A stretch of DNA of 64,000 nucleotides from an uncultured Tateyamaria sp. (lineage in GTDB: Bacteria > Pseudomonadota > Alphaproteobacteria > Rhodobacterales > Rhodobacteraceae): the NCBI RefSeq assembly GCF_947503045.1, contig NZ_CANNCF010000002.1, forward strand, positions 961,501-1,025,500. Direction: 5' to 3'. Below are positions 42,294-52,231 of the stretch, in pieces. The notes below the pieces were generated by a model, which was not told the origin of the DNA, did no database searches, and saw only the letters and a program-made list of their open reading frames with translations. Position numbers and translations under genes: made by a program. Position 1 is the stretch's first letter, and the number at the start of each line of letters is the position of its first letter.

Positions 42294-43127
42294 TTAGTCG
42301 CAGCGTGCCCCGCCCGCAAGCGTTTCCGTCAGGGCGTATTCTATCAGTTCGCTGGCCTGCACGGAGAGAAAGTTGTTGTCCGACACCATGCTCAGGCAGG
42401 TCGCACCGCTATTCGAGCGCCAGACGGAGATCCCCTCGAGGTTGTCGTGGGTGCCGAGGGAGGTTTTGAGCAACGTCTCTGCGACCGGCGGGTCTGCCTG
42501 CAGATCGATGCGCCGGATGCGGGTACGAAAGCCGAGCGGAGAAAAGCTGCGCTCCAGCACATAGAGCAGGCCGTCGGGCCCGAAATCCGCGCCTGTGGGT
42601 CGGAACCCCTCCGCGCGGGGCAGGGCGGCGGCGACGCTCCACCTGTCACCAGCAAAGCGGTAGATCGGGATAGGCCCGCCCCTGGTGCGGGGGTTTTCTG
42701 GGATCGTGTAGATCACCCCATCTGGCGTCGCGGCCAGTGCCTCAAGCGCGCCGTTTCGGGGCAGGGCGTTGAATTCACGCGGGCTGGGCAGGATGTCACC
42801 GTTCAGCGTCGAGATATTGCCGGGATCTTCGTAGCTGATGAATACATCCGCGCCGCTGATCGCCAGCCCTTCGGTGTCGCGGTCGGGGAAAGGCAGGCGG
42901 ATAGCACGGATATCGCTGATCCGCCCTGACGACTCGTTGCGCGAAATGGCAAAGCGGTGCCCCGTGCCCCGATCCGACAGGACGAGGGCCGCTGCGCCAT
43001 CCGCCTCAACCTCGATCGCCGAAATGCCGCCCAGACCCGTCAGCGGAATGTTCCGCAGGTGGGTCAGGGGGTCAGCCGGTGAGGCAGTGGCGGAGGCGAT
43101 CAGCGCGAGGCTAAGACGCCAGCGCAT
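42294..43127 (-). CDS. Secreted phytase-like esterase domain protein
   Basis: A 277-residue protein with a signal peptide (SLALIASATASPA) and a beta-propeller-like body with the motifs GGISAIEVEADGAAALVLSDRG, FPDRDTEGLAISGADVFISYEDPGNI, GALEALAATPDG and RPTGADFGPDGLLYVLERSF, matching the 'esterase-like activity of phytase' family. Its enzymatic substrate is not established. It overlaps the end of mepA by 28 bp, so the two are probably co-transcribed. Confidence 0.8.
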   Translation of the reverse strand: MRWRLSLALIASATASPADPLTHLRNIPLTGLGGISAIEVEADGAAALVLSDRGTGHRFAISRNESSGRISDIRAIRLPFPDRDTEGLAISGADVFISYEDPGNISTLNGDILPSPREFNALPRNGALEALAATPDGVIYTIPENPRTRGGPIPIYRFAGDRWSVAAALPRAEGFRPTGADFGPDGLLYVLERSFSPLGFRTRIRRIDLQADPPVAETLLKTSLGTHDNLEGISVWRSNSGATCLSMVSDNNFLSVQASELIEYALTETLAGGARCD

Positions 43128-44041
43128 TGTTGGGGCAGGTCACCGACGCGCAATTCGCGGCGTGGCTTGGCGGCCGGTGCATTGGGATCGCGCGGCTTGG
43201 GCGGGGGCGGATTGAGGATGTCGTTCACCCATTGCTGCGCATCCGCGCATCCGTCTCCGGGTGGGGGCGGGGCCTGATTTGTGCAACCCCTCGCGCCCTT
43301 GGGGCAGGTTAGCCGCACGTGGAAATGATAGTGATGCCCGTACCAGGGGCGCACCTTGTTCAGCCACGCTCGGTCGCCTTTTTCGTCCTTGCACATCTGC
43401 ACCTTGGCGCCGGGAAAGACGAAAATCCGCGCCGTGCGCTTGTCGCTGGCAGCGGCCTTGATGATCTCGTGATGAGCGCGGGTCCAGCTTGAGTTGGTAA
43501 AGGCACCCTTGGCCCGACGGGTCGAGATCGAGCTGATGTTCTCGCGATCCGTCACCGAAAGGTTGAGGTTGCTGGCGGGCAGCATCCAGATGTCGGCATC
43601 AAGCCCGATCTGGTGGCTGCGATGCCCGGTCAGCATTGGCCCGCCGCGCGGCTGGCTCATGTCGCCCACATAAAGGCCGTTCCAGCCGGGTTGCTGTGCG
43701 GCGGTGCGAGAGAGTTTCTGTACAAAGTCCACAAGCTCGGGATGGCCCCAGTTGCGGTTGCGGCTGAGCCGCATGGCCTGCCATGTCGGCCCTGTTTCGG
43801 CCAGTTGCTGCGCCCCGGCCAGACATCCGCGGGCATAGCCGCCAAAGGGTGCCGGGTTCTGCACGGAGGCGCGGCGTTTGCCGCCGAATTGCCCCTTGGC
43901 GATGTTTTGCAGGGTGGCGGGGTCAACGTCTGGCCGCACTGTGCCGTCGATGTCGACCTCGGCGGTGCTGGCGCAGGCGACAATGAAGAGGGCGGCAACA
44001 AAGCCAGCGATCAGGGCTGTGGACCTACGGATTTGCATCAT
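43100..44041 (-). CDS. mepA: MepA, penicillin-insensitive murein endopeptidase
   Basis: MepA cuts the D-Ala-mDAP cross-links of peptidoglycan in the periplasm. The 313 residues have an export signal with a lipobox-like FIVACAS, then GYARGCLAGAQQLAETGPTWQAMRLSRNRNWGHPELVDFVQ, the zinc motif TGHRSHQIGLDADIWM (HxxxxxxxD) and the second His site WYGHHYHFHVRLTCPKG. Length is slightly above the E. coli protein because of the Pro-rich C-terminus. It sits between the UMF1 transporter (4-nt overlap) and the esterase gene. Confidence 0.93.
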   Translation of the reverse strand: MMQIRRSTALIAGFVAALFIVACASTAEVDIDGTVRPDVDPATLQNIAKGQFGGKRRASVQNPAPFGGYARGCLAGAQQLAETGPTWQAMRLSRNRNWGHPELVDFVQKLSRTAAQQPGWNGLYVGDMSQPRGGPMLTGHRSHQIGLDADIWMLPASNLNLSVTDRENISSISTRRAKGAFTNSSWTRAHHEIIKAAASDKRTARIFVFPGAKVQMCKDEKGDRAWLNKVRPWYGHHYHFHVRLTCPKGARGCTNQAPPPPGDGCADAQQWVNDILNPPPPKPRDPNAPAAKPRRELRVGDLPQQCAGVLASR

Positions 44042-45408
44042 GGGGCAAGCTCACCTTTAGGATGCACCCAGCGTAACATGATCAGCCCCAAAAGGAAGAG
44101 ACCCAATAGCGGAGAAACGCCCAATTGCGTGCTGCCCGTCACCGCCGTCGCCACCCCGATCAGGAACGGCGCGATAAAGGCGGTGGCCCGCCCGGTCAGC
44201 CCATAGAGCCCAAAGCTTTCGGTTGGGGCGGCGGGATCGCAGTGGCGCACCATCAACGTGCGGCTGGCCGATTGCATGACGCCGCCCATGCCACCGATCA
44301 ACACGCCACAGATGTAAAAGATGATGTCCGGCGCCATTGACCCCTCGGCCAGTGGAATGCCGAACATGGCGTCGCGCGACAGGTTCACCAGCATGAAGCA
44401 GACCCCCATCAGGACGAGGATGGTGGTGATGACCACCGGTTTGGGGCCAAAGCGTTTGTCCGCGTGCCCGCCGAGATAGCTGAACACTGACGCCCCGATG
44501 GCCGCGATGATCCCGAATACGCCCACCTGCACGACGCTGAAATCCAGCACCAGCAGCGCGAATGTGCCGCCAAAGCTGTAAAGCCCGTTCAGCGCGTCGC
44601 GATAGAGCATGGACGATCCGAGATAGGCGAACAGGCTGCGTTTGGCTGGCAGCGCGCGCACCGTGGACCACAGGCGCGAGAGTGCAGCCCCGACAGAAGT
44701 GCGTGTTCCGGTCGGGCGCACCTCGCGCACCCAGAGGAAGTAGGGGATCATGAAGATCATGAACCACAGTGCCACAAATGGCCCCGTGAACCGCGTGCCC
44801 TGCCGTGTTTCCGCGTCGAGCAGGCCAAACCCCGGATCAAGCCCAAGTAGCGTTTTGCCGTTGGGCTGTTCGGCAAAGAGCAGCAGGATCAGGAACAGCG
44901 ACAGCACCCCGCCCGCATAGCCAAAGCTGAAGGCGGAGCCGGAGATTTGCCCGATCTCTTCTTCGGTCCCAAGCGAGGGGAGCTGCGCATTGATGAAAAT
45001 CAGCGCGTATTCGGCCCCGATGAAGCCAAAGGCAAAGGCCATGAGCATCCACATCAGGTTGCCGCCATCCGGTGCGGTGAACCACAGCCCACCGGCCCCC
45101 GCGACCAGCATCAGGGAAAACCCGATGATCCACGGAATGCGCCGCCCGCCCGTGTCGGCCATCGCCCCGAGCAGCGGCGCGCCAAAGCCGATGATCAGTC
45201 CGGTGATGGTCAGCGTGAACGACCACATCGCCTGCGCATTGGCCTTGGCCAGTTCGGTTTCCACCCCCTGGGACAGAAAGTTCTCGCTGGCCAGCGAGAC
45301 AAAGAACGGACCAAAGATGAAGGTCAGCAGGACAGTATGGTACGGCTGGCTGGCCCAGTCGAAAAAGAACCAGCCCCAGATACGCTTTTTCAGACTGATT
45401 TCGGCCAT
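44038..45408 (-). CDS. UMF1/Atg22-type MFS transporter
   Basis: A 456-residue membrane protein with about 12 segments. The N-terminus KRIWGWFFFDWASQPYHTVLLTFIFGPFF is characteristic of the UMF1 family (related to yeast Atg22, a vacuolar amino-acid effluxer), as is GAPLLGAMADTGGRRIPWI. Bacterial function is unclear; recycling of wall- or protein-derived solutes is possible given mepA downstream. I start at ATG 45408 (MAEISLKK), with GGGGA upstream; a GTG four codons earlier is less likely. Confidence 0.85.
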   Translation of the reverse strand: MAEISLKKRIWGWFFFDWASQPYHTVLLTFIFGPFFVSLASENFLSQGVETELAKANAQAMWSFTLTITGLIIGFGAPLLGAMADTGGRRIPWIIGFSLMLVAGAGGLWFTAPDGGNLMWMLMAFAFGFIGAEYALIFINAQLPSLGTEEEIGQISGSAFSFGYAGGVLSLFLILLLFAEQPNGKTLLGLDPGFGLLDAETRQGTRFTGPFVALWFMIFMIPYFLWVREVRPTGTRTSVGAALSRLWSTVRALPAKRSLFAYLGSSMLYRDALNGLYSFGGTFALLVLDFSVVQVGVFGIIAAIGASVFSYLGGHADKRFGPKPVVITTILVLMGVCFMLVNLSRDAMFGIPLAEGSMAPDIIFYICGVLIGGMGGVMQSASRTLMVRHCDPAAPTESFGLYGLTGRATAFIAPFLIGVATAVTGSTQLGVSPLLGLFLLGLIMLRWVHPKGELAP

Positions 45409-45483
45409 GCCCGTCCCCACATTCTTTTTGTTGCAGGGACAAAAGCAGGCTGCAGGCGGCGTGGCAAGAAAAGCTTTGACGGC

Positions 45484-45996
45484 TCAGCCTTGGGGCAGGT
45501 GGGCGAGGACAAAGGCAACGCGCTCTGCCACCGGTGCTTTGGGCAGTGGGATGGCGTCATAGCCAAGGGTGTCGAGGGCGTGGGCGAGGCGGGTGTATTC
45601 CTCGGTCGCGGCGCTCAGGTCGTGGCGGCGGCCTGCGTCCTGTTGATAGATTTCGGGCCAGGGCGGGGCGAGGAAAACCGCTTTGTCATAGTGCCGCGTG
45701 TCGCCGAGCGTCTGGTCCAGCGCTGGGCCGCCATGATGGGCGAGGGCCACGGCGGCGTCGATCAGCCCGCGGTCGAAAAAGGTGGGGGAAGTTCTGGTCG
45801 CTGCCAGATCGGCGCGGGACAGTTCGACCGCGCGCCGTGCAAAACCAGCGGGATCGACCCAGGGCAGCGCACGCCCCTCGGCGACGATACGACGACCGGG
45901 TTCGGACACGGTAGCATAGCCGCGCGCAGCAAGTGCATCGAGCAGCGTGGATTTGCCGCCGCCCGAACATCCGGTGATGAGGTAGCGGCCTGTCAT
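45484..45996 (-). CDS. Small NadR-like AAA ATPase
   Basis: A 170-residue P-loop protein: Walker A TGCSGGGKSTLLDALAARG, then SEPGRRIVAEGRALPW and PTFFDRGLIDAAVALAHHGG, which is the arrangement in NadR-type kinases and related small ATPases. A kinase acting on a small molecule is plausible but not shown. It lies 9 bp after the thioesterase gene on the same strand and may be co-transcribed with it. Confidence 0.75.
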   Translation of the reverse strand: MTGRYLITGCSGGGKSTLLDALAARGYATVSEPGRRIVAEGRALPWVDPAGFARRAVELSRADLAATRTSPTFFDRGLIDAAVALAHHGGPALDQTLGDTRHYDKAVFLAPPWPEIYQQDAGRRHDLSAATEEYTRLAHALDTLGYDAIPLPKAPVAERVAFVLAHLPQG

Positions 45997-46005
45997 GCCG
46001 TTGGG

Positions 46006-46575
46006 TTACGCGACGGATTTCAGGATTGGCGCTGGGGCCTCGTCCTGCATGGGTGGCCATGGGCGCTGGGCCTCGGCCTTGATCCATGCGGCAATCCAGT
46101 CGGGTGTTTCCGGCGAGGTCGCCGTCTGCCCCATCTCGCGCAGGACACGGTCGGGTGGCACGATGCCGTTCTGATCGGTCACGGCGGCGCGATAGAGAAC
46201 GTGACTGGCGCATTCCCCGTTCGTCTGCCACATCGACTGTTCAATGTAGACGAACTTGTCATCCCAGCACACCGCGCGGCTGCGCATCTCGAAGCGTTCA
46301 AAGGCATGCAGACGACGGCGATAGCGCACCGACGAACCCGCCATGGTCAGCCCCCAACGCTGCGCCCTGAGCGTCCCCATCAACCCGGCGCGCAGGCCCA
46401 TGCCGAGACGGCCGAGATCATAGAGTGTCAGCGCGCGGCCATTGTTCAGCTCGAGAATACCATCCAGATCCCATGGCCACACCCGGTGCCGGGACACGTG
46501 CATATCCGTCAACCCCAGCGCTGGCTGGCGGCTGGCGATCAGCATGTCTTTGACAAGTCGAATGAAAGGAAACAT
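46006..46575 (-). CDS. Acyl-CoA thioesterase-like hot-dog protein
   Basis: A 189-residue protein with the 4HBT-type hot-dog fold arrangement: VWPWDLDGILELNNGRALTLYDLGRLGMGLRAGLM replaces the usual 'DxxxHxNNxxYL' block with the Asp and Asn-Asn kept, followed by MAGSSVRYRRRLHAFERFEMRSRAVCWDDKFVYIEQSMWQ. Roseobacters carry many of these as 'thioesterase family protein'. Start ATG 46575 with AAAGGAG 8 nt upstream. The substrate is unknown. Confidence 0.75.
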   Translation of the reverse strand: MFPFIRLVKDMLIASRQPALGLTDMHVSRHRVWPWDLDGILELNNGRALTLYDLGRLGMGLRAGLMGTLRAQRWGLTMAGSSVRYRRRLHAFERFEMRSRAVCWDDKFVYIEQSMWQTNGECASHVLYRAAVTDQNGIVPPDRVLREMGQTATSPETPDWIAAWIKAEAQRPWPPMQDEAPAPILKSVA

Positions 46576-46699
46576 CGCGTCCAACTCCTTTGTTTCATAC
46601 ATGCGTTTGGGCGGCGAAACTTCAATGGGTGGGGTGATGTGACCTTGCGCCGCATCGCGCTGCGCCCTAGGTCTGGTGAAATCGAAAAGGGACGCCGCG

Positions 46700-46987
46700 A
46701 TGTTCGCCATATACGAATTGCTTCAACTGATCCTGGGCGTGGTCTACATGATCATGATCGTCCACATCATCATGAGCTGGCTGATCAGCTTTCAGGTGCT
46801 GAACCTGCATCAGCCGATTGTCGGGCAGATCTGGATGGGCCTGAACAAGCTTCTGGAGCCGATCTATCGCCCGATCCGACGTATCCTGCCCGACACCCAT
46901 CCGCTTGATCTGGCACCGCTGGTGGCCTTTGTCGGGCTGATCGCAGTGCGCTCGATCATTCTGCCCGCCGTGTTTGGTTTACGCTGA
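46700..46987 (+). CDS. YggT-family small membrane protein
   Basis: A 95-residue inner-membrane protein with two hydrophobic segments and the YggT signatures LQLILGVVYMIMIVHIIMSWLISF, LLEPIYRPIRRILPDTHPLDLAPLVAFVGLIAVRSI. The family is linked to envelope or osmotic functions and, in some bacteria, division. Start ATG 46700 with AAGGGA 8 nt upstream; an in-frame start 24 nt earlier is less likely. It is divergent from the thioesterase gene. Confidence 0.9.
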   Translation: MFAIYELLQLILGVVYMIMIVHIIMSWLISFQVLNLHQPIVGQIWMGLNKLLEPIYRPIRRILPDTHPLDLAPLVAFVGLIAVRSIILPAVFGLR

Positions 46988-47070
46988 TCTGAGGTCTTGT
47001 TCACCGCCTGTTAAAATGTGAGTCTGTACCCAAAGAGCAGACTGCATAAAAATTGACAGGGTTTTGAGAC

Positions 47071-49113
47071 ATGATCAGCGCTGCCACGCTGTTGCGGGAC
47101 GTATTCGGGTTTGACGATTTCCGCCCCGGTCAGGAAGAGATCGTGGACGCCGTGGTGGCGGGTGAAAACACCCTGGCCATCATGCCGACGGGTGGCGGTA
47201 AGTCCCTTTGTTTTCAATTGCCTGCGCTGATGCGCGATGGGGTGACGGTGGTGATTTCGCCGCTGATCGCCCTGATGCGCGACCAGGTGCGCGCGCTGCA
47301 GGAGGCGGGCGTGAACGCAGGCGCACTGACCTCCGGCAACACGCCTGAAGAGACGGATGCAGTCTGGACGGCGCTGGAACGGGGCGAGTTGAAACTGCTC
47401 TACATGGCGCCCGAACGCCTTGGCGCGGGGTCGGCCATTGGCATGCTGCGCCGCATCGGCGTGAATCTGATTGCCGTGGACGAGGCCCATTGCGTGAGCC
47501 AATGGGGCCATGATTTCCGCCCCGACTACCTGCGGATCGGCGAATTGCGCCGCGCGTTGGATGTGCCGCTGGCCGCCTTTACCGCGACGGCAGATGCGGA
47601 AACGCAAGTCGAGATCATCCAAAAGCTGTTTGATGGGGTGGCGCCGCGCAGCTTTCTGCGTGGCTTTGACCGGCCCAACATCCACCTTGCCTTTGCCGCC
47701 AAGAACGGGCCACGGGCGCAGGTTTTGAACTTTGCCGCCGCGCGCAAGGGACAGTCGGGCATCGTCTATTGCGGCACGCGGGCCAAGACCGAAACGCTGG
47801 CCCATGCGCTGCGCGAGGCGGGGCACAGCGCGATCCACTATCACGGTGGCATGGAGGCCGAGGACCGGCGCATCGCAGAGCGCCGGTTCCAGCAGGAAGA
47901 CGGGCTGATCGTCGCCGCCACCGTCGCCTTTGGTATGGGCGTGGACAAGCCCGACATCCGCTGGGTGGCCCATGCGGACCTGCCCAAAAGCATTGAGGCC
48001 TATTACCAGGAGATCGGGCGTGCGGGCCGCGACGGGGCCCCTGCCGAAACGCTGACCCTGTTCGGCCCCGAAGACATCAAGCTACGGCGTAGCCAGATCG
48101 ACGAAGGGCTGGCACCGCCCGAACGGCGCATGGCCGATCACGCGCGTCTGAACGCGCTGCTTGGTCTGGCCGAGGCGCTGGAATGTCGGCGCAAGACGCT
48201 GCTGGGCTATTTCGGTGAGACCGAAGTGAGTTGCGGCACCTGCGATCTGTGTGATGCGCCCGCCGAGGTGTTTGACGGCACAACGGCGGTGCGCAAGGCG
48301 CTGTCGGCGATGCTGCGCACGGATGAGTGGTTTGGCGCAGGCCACCTGATCGACATTCTGCTGGGGGCCAAAACCGACAAGATCAAACAGCGCGGGCATG
48401 ACCGATTGCCGACCTATGGGGTGGGCAAGGAGTATTCCAAGGGTCAGTGGCAGGCGGTGTTTCGTCAGATGATGGGGCATGATCTGGTGCGCCCGGACCC
48501 GGACCGGCATGGCGCGCTGCGCATGACGGACGCGGCCCTGCCGATCCTGCGGGACGAGGCGCGGATCACGCTGCGCCGGGACACCATCGCTGCCGCTGTT
48601 GAGCGTCGCCCGGCGGTCAAGGAAATGGTGTCGGAGGAAAACGCGCCGCTGCTCTCTGCGCTCAAGGCCAAGCGGCGCGGGCTGGCCGAGGCGGCGCGGG
48701 TGCCGGCCTATGTGATTTTCCCGGACCGGACGCTGATCGAAATGGCCGAGAAACGGCCCAACAACCTGGATCAGATGGCGCAGATCAGCGGCGTCGGTGC
48801 CAAGAAACTGGACAAGTTCGGGGATGCGTTCCTTGAGGTGATCAATGGCGAGGCCGCCGCCCTGCACCCGACCCGGCGCAGGCTGGCAGGCAAGGATGCG
48901 GGCGCGATCTATGACCAGTTGTTGGCGGTGCAGGCGGAATTGGCGCGCGGATCGGACGGCACGGACAAGCCGCTGAGCTGTTCGGCCACGCAATTGGCCA
49001 AGGTGGCGCAACTGCGCGGCGGGGATGATGCCGCGCTGGAACGGCTGCTTGGGGATCGCAAGGCGGAACGATTTGGCCCGGCCTTTCTGGACGTGCTGCG
49101 CGACGCGGGCTAG
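47071..49113 (+). CDS. recQ: RecQ, ATP-dependent DNA helicase
   Basis: RecQ unwinds DNA 3' to 5' in recombination and fork repair. The 680 residues have motif I TGGGKSLCFQLPA, the DEAH box AVDEAHCVSQWGHDFRPDY, SF2 motifs GIVYCGTRAKTE and YHGGMEAEDR, AFGMGVDKPDIRWV, EIGRAGRDGAP, the zinc-binding RQC Cys block CRRKTLLGYFGETEVSCGTCDLCD, and a C-terminal HRDC domain (NNLDQMAQISGVGAKKLDKFGDAFLEVI). Length is typical for alphaproteobacteria. yaaA follows after 28 bp. Confidence 0.96.
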   Translation: MISAATLLRDVFGFDDFRPGQEEIVDAVVAGENTLAIMPTGGGKSLCFQLPALMRDGVTVVISPLIALMRDQVRALQEAGVNAGALTSGNTPEETDAVWTALERGELKLLYMAPERLGAGSAIGMLRRIGVNLIAVDEAHCVSQWGHDFRPDYLRIGELRRALDVPLAAFTATADAETQVEIIQKLFDGVAPRSFLRGFDRPNIHLAFAAKNGPRAQVLNFAAARKGQSGIVYCGTRAKTETLAHALREAGHSAIHYHGGMEAEDRRIAERRFQQEDGLIVAATVAFGMGVDKPDIRWVAHADLPKSIEAYYQEIGRAGRDGAPAETLTLFGPEDIKLRRSQIDEGLAPPERRMADHARLNALLGLAEALECRRKTLLGYFGETEVSCGTCDLCDAPAEVFDGTTAVRKALSAMLRTDEWFGAGHLIDILLGAKTDKIKQRGHDRLPTYGVGKEYSKGQWQAVFRQMMGHDLVRPDPDRHGALRMTDAALPILRDEARITLRRDTIAAAVERRPAVKEMVSEENAPLLSALKAKRRGLAEAARVPAYVIFPDRTLIEMAEKRPNNLDQMAQISGVGAKKLDKFGDAFLEVINGEAAALHPTRRRLAGKDAGAIYDQLLAVQAELARGSDGTDKPLSCSATQLAKVAQLRGGDDAALERLLGDRKAERFGPAFLDVLRDAG

Positions 49114-49141
49114 ATCAGGCTCAATCAGATGGGGTGAGCGG

Positions 49142-49912
49142 ATGTTGGTGGTGATTTCTCCGGCCAAACGGCTGGACTGGGCGGAACGGGATGTGGCGAC
49201 GACCGCGCCTGCGATGCAGGCGGATGCGATGCGGCTGGCGCGGACGGCGCGCAACCTCACATTGGGCAAGCTCAAGGGGCTGATGGACCTGAGCGACGAT
49301 CTGGCGCGCCTGAACCGCGACCGGTTTCAGGCGTTCGAGGATGCGCCGAAGGCCGAGGTGACGCGCCCTGCGATGCTGGCCTTTGCCGGGGACACCTATC
49401 AGGGGCTGGAGGCGGCAAGCCTCACGAGCGAAGAGACGGCTTATGCCCAAGATCACCTGCGCATTTTGTCCGGCCTGTATGGTCTGTTGCGCCCTTTGGA
49501 CGCGATCCAGCCCTACCGGCTGGAGATGGGCAGCCGGTTGAAAACACGGCGGGGCGCGACGCTGTATGAGTATTGGCGCAATGACATTGCCAAGGCGCTG
49601 AACGCGCAGGCCGAGGCGGTGGGCGCGGACATGGTGGTGAACTGCGCCAGCCAGGAATACTTCGGCGCAGTGCCGCTGAAGCCGCTGAAACCACGCGTGA
49701 TCACTCCGGTCTTTATGGAAGAAAAAGGGACCGGACCCAAGATCGTCAGCTTTTTCGCCAAGCGGGCGCGGGGGGCGATGGCGCGGCATATGGTGCAGAA
49801 CCGGGTGCGTGATCTGGATGGGCTGCGCGCCTTTGACAGCGACGGTTACCGGTATCAGCCCGACGCCTCGGATGATCAGAAGCTGGTCTTTGTCCGGCCC
49901 TATCCGGCCTGA
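49142..49912 (+). CDS. yaaA: YaaA, peroxide-stress protein
   Basis: YaaA limits free iron and DNA damage under hydrogen peroxide stress in E. coli. The 256-residue product has LVVISPAKRLDW at the N-terminus, PAMLAFAGDTYQGLEAASLTSEE, RILSGLYGLLRPLDAIQPYRLEMGSRLKT, VNCASQEYF and PVFMEEKGTGPKIVSFFAKRARGAMARHM. Start ATG 49142 within the GATGGGGTGAGCGG ribosome region. It is likely transcribed with recQ. Its last 13 bp overlap the end of the converging hybrid kinase gene. Confidence 0.95.
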   Translation: MLVVISPAKRLDWAERDVATTAPAMQADAMRLARTARNLTLGKLKGLMDLSDDLARLNRDRFQAFEDAPKAEVTRPAMLAFAGDTYQGLEAASLTSEETAYAQDHLRILSGLYGLLRPLDAIQPYRLEMGSRLKTRRGATLYEYWRNDIAKALNAQAEAVGADMVVNCASQEYFGAVPLKPLKPRVITPVFMEEKGTGPKIVSFFAKRARGAMARHMVQNRVRDLDGLRAFDSDGYRYQPDASDDQKLVFVRPYPA

Positions 49913-52083
49913 AGGGCAGCGTCATCGTCGTCAGGAAGCGGTGGCGGCGCGTCGGGTGGACACAGATCGCGCAGCATGCCGTGAATTTCGGGTTTGCGCA
50001 GGGGTTTGGTGAGGTAGTGATCGATGCCGCTGGCCAGAATGCCCTGATCGTCACCATCCATCGCGTGCGCGGTGAGGGCGACGATGGGAATGTGGCCGCC
50101 GCTGCCTTCTTCGATCTCGCGAATTTTCATGGTCGCCTCTTTGCCGTCCATCTTGGGCATCGAAATATCCATAAAGATCATGTCGGGTACAAAGCTTTGG
50201 AACAACTCGACCGCCTCAATCCCGTTGGCGGCGAATTTGAGGTCGATATCGGCGTCCTTCACCATCTTGCGAAAGACCAGTTGATTGGTCTTGTTGTCCT
50301 CTGCCGCCAGCACGCGCATTTTGCGCACCTTTGGCGGCTCAGGCTCTTCCTTGCGGGTGATCAGGGGACCAACAGACTGCAACTGTTTGAACAGATCGGC
50401 GCGCGGCAAGGGCTTTTGCAGGATCGCGTGCAGGTGTGACGCGCCGGGATCGTTGGCCGCAAAGCTGGTGTTTGAGCTCAGCAGGATGATGGGGGTCTCG
50501 CAGCCCTCGTTTCGAATGGCTTCGGCCAATTCAAGACCATCCATGCCCGGCATGTTGTGATCGGTGAGGACGAGGTCGATATTGTCGAGCTTTTTCAACG
50601 CCTCAGCCCCGCTGGCGCAAGTCACGACGCCCATGCCGATCTGCTCCAGCTGGCGGCGCAGGATGGTGCGGTTGGCTTCGACATCATCGACCACCAGAAC
50701 GCGGCGCAACCCGGCGGGCACGGGCGGATGGGCCGGCAATTCGGCATTGCCCAGTTCCAGCGGAATCTTGAAGCCAAAGCACGAGCCCACGCCATCCTCG
50801 CTTGTGACCCACATCTCGCCCTGCATCAGTTCGACCAGACGCTGCGAAATCGCCAGCCCCAGCCCGGTGCCGTCGAATTGGCGGTTGCGTTCGTTTTCAA
50901 CCTGATTGAACTCGCCAAAGATGTGTTGGATCTTGTCCTCGGGGATGCCGATGCCGGTGTCCTCGATGGCGATATTGACGGTGGCCTGCCCGCTTTCAAT
51001 ATCCGGCACACCGGTGACACGCACCAGCACGTGCCCCTCAGAGGTGAATTTGACCGCGTTGCCCATCAGGTTGGTCAGGACCTGCCGCACGCGCCCGGGG
51101 TCGCCGACATAGACGGTGGGCAGGAACAGGTCGTAATCCACCAGCAAGGTCAGGCCCTTGTCCCGTGCGGAGGGCTGCAACAGCATGATCACCTCGTGAA
51201 TGCAGCGTTCCAGATCGAACGGTTCGGGGTGCAACTGCAGCTTTTTCGCCTCGATCTTGGAATAGTCGAGCACGTCGTTGATGATGACCAGCAGCGCCTC
51301 GCCCGAGTTCTTGATGGTGTCGACATAAAGCCGCTGTTCTTCGGTCAGGGCGGTGTCGCCCAGCAGTTCGGCCATGCCCACAACGCCATTCATCGGGGTC
51401 CTGATCTCGTGGCTCATGTTGGCGAGAAAGGCGGATTTGGCGCGGCTGGCGGCCTCGGCCTCGGCGCGGGCGGTTTTGAGTTGTTTTTCATACTCGACGG
51501 ATTCAGTGATGTTCAGCCCGAGCGAGACGATGTCTCCGCCCTGACCCCGCCGGTCGACCAGCTTGATGTACTGACCATTCCAAAGCCGGATCGTGATCGG
51601 TTCGGGCTGGGGCTGCATCCAGCGGTCCGTCATCATCTCGCGCCAGTCTTGTGCCGCGAGTTTGCCGGTGTTGACGATCCCCTCGTCGGTCAGCACCTGC
51701 AGAATGGTGACGTAATGCACACCGGGGCGGATGATTTCGAGTTTGTCGAAAATGGCCAGATAACTGCTGTTTGCGGCAATCATCCGGTTGTCCGAGTTGA
51801 AAAAGGCAAAGCCGTCGGTGATTGTCTGGACCGAGTGCCACAGCCGTCGCTCTGCGATTTCGACCTTCTGGTTGGCTTGCCCCAGTTCGGTCTTGACCCG
51901 TTCGTTTTCGGTTTTGACGTTGGCCACTTCGGCGCGTGTTTCCACGATTTCGCCCTGAAGTGCCGCGGCATGGCGCCCAAGCTTGCGATTGGCGGCCGAC
52001 AATTCGGCCTGCTTGAGCTCCAACAGCCGTTCGGCTGCCAGCCGCCCGCGCCGTTCTAGCGCCAGCTTATTCGCCAGGCTCAT
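49900..52083 (-). CDS. Orphan hybrid histidine kinase with two receiver domains
   Basis: A 727-residue soluble sensor kinase. Residues ~1-85 are a coiled coil; ~85-195 a PAS-like domain ([29 protein letters not shown]) joined by [12 protein letters not shown]; ~220-285 HisKA with the phospho-accepting [15 protein letters not shown]; then HATPase_c ([32 protein letters not shown]); REC1 with [16 protein letters not shown]2 with [13 protein letters not shown], ending near the C-terminus. There are no membrane segments, so it senses a cytoplasmic or membrane-protein signal. No response regulator or phosphotransfer protein lies nearby; a transfer protein acting in trans is expected. Confidence 0.9.
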   Translation of the reverse strand: MSLANKLALERRGRLAAERLLELKQAELSAANRKLGRHAAALQGEIVETRAEVANVKTENERVKTELGQANQKVEIAERRLWHSVQTITDGFAFFNSDNRMIAANSSYLAIFDKLEIIRPGVHYVTILQVLTDEGIVNTGKLAAQDWREMMTDRWMQPQPEPITIRLWNGQYIKLVDRRGQGGDIVSLGLNITESVEYEKQLKTARAEAEAASRAKSAFLANMSHEIRTPMNGVVGMAELLGDTALTEEQRLYVDTIKNSGEALLVIINDVLDYSKIEAKKLQLHPEPFDLERCIHEVIMLLQPSARDKGLTLLVDYDLFLPTVYVGDPGRVRQVLTNLMGNAVKFTSEGHVLVRVTGVPDIESGQATVNIAIEDTGIGIPEDKIQHIFGEFNQVENERNRQFDGTGLGLAISQRLVELMQGEMWVTSEDGVGSCFGFKIPLELGNAELPAHPPVPAGLRRVLVVDDVEANRTILRRQLEQIGMGVVTCASGAEALKKLDNIDLVLTDHNMPGMDGLELAEAIRNEGCETPIILLSSNTSFAANDPGASHLHAILQKPLPRADLFKQLQSVGPLITRKEEPEPPKVRKMRVLAAEDNKTNQLVFRKMVKDADIDLKFAANGIEAVELFQSFVPDMIFMDISMPKMDGKEATMKIREIEEGSGGHIPIVALTAHAMDGDDQGILASGIDHYLTKPLRKPEIHGMLRDLCPPDAPPPLPDDDDAALQAG

Positions 52084-52231
52084 CTCAGTGCTCCGCCAAC
52101 ATCTTTGTGCCTGCGCTTATGTCACCATGATGGTGAAGATCGACTTAACCGCGCCTGTCGAAACATTTGCAGGCCCCCGCCGCGCATGGCAGGCTGCCAC
52201 CATAGCTGTTCATGTTGTCCGGAGTGCCGCC

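Noticed and set aside
44947-46908. Very long plus-strand frame (653 codons) across UMF1, ATPase and thioesterase genes
   Set aside because: It spans three well-supported minus-strand genes and its translation is rich in Gly, Arg, His and Pro with no domain; it is a GC-driven shadow.
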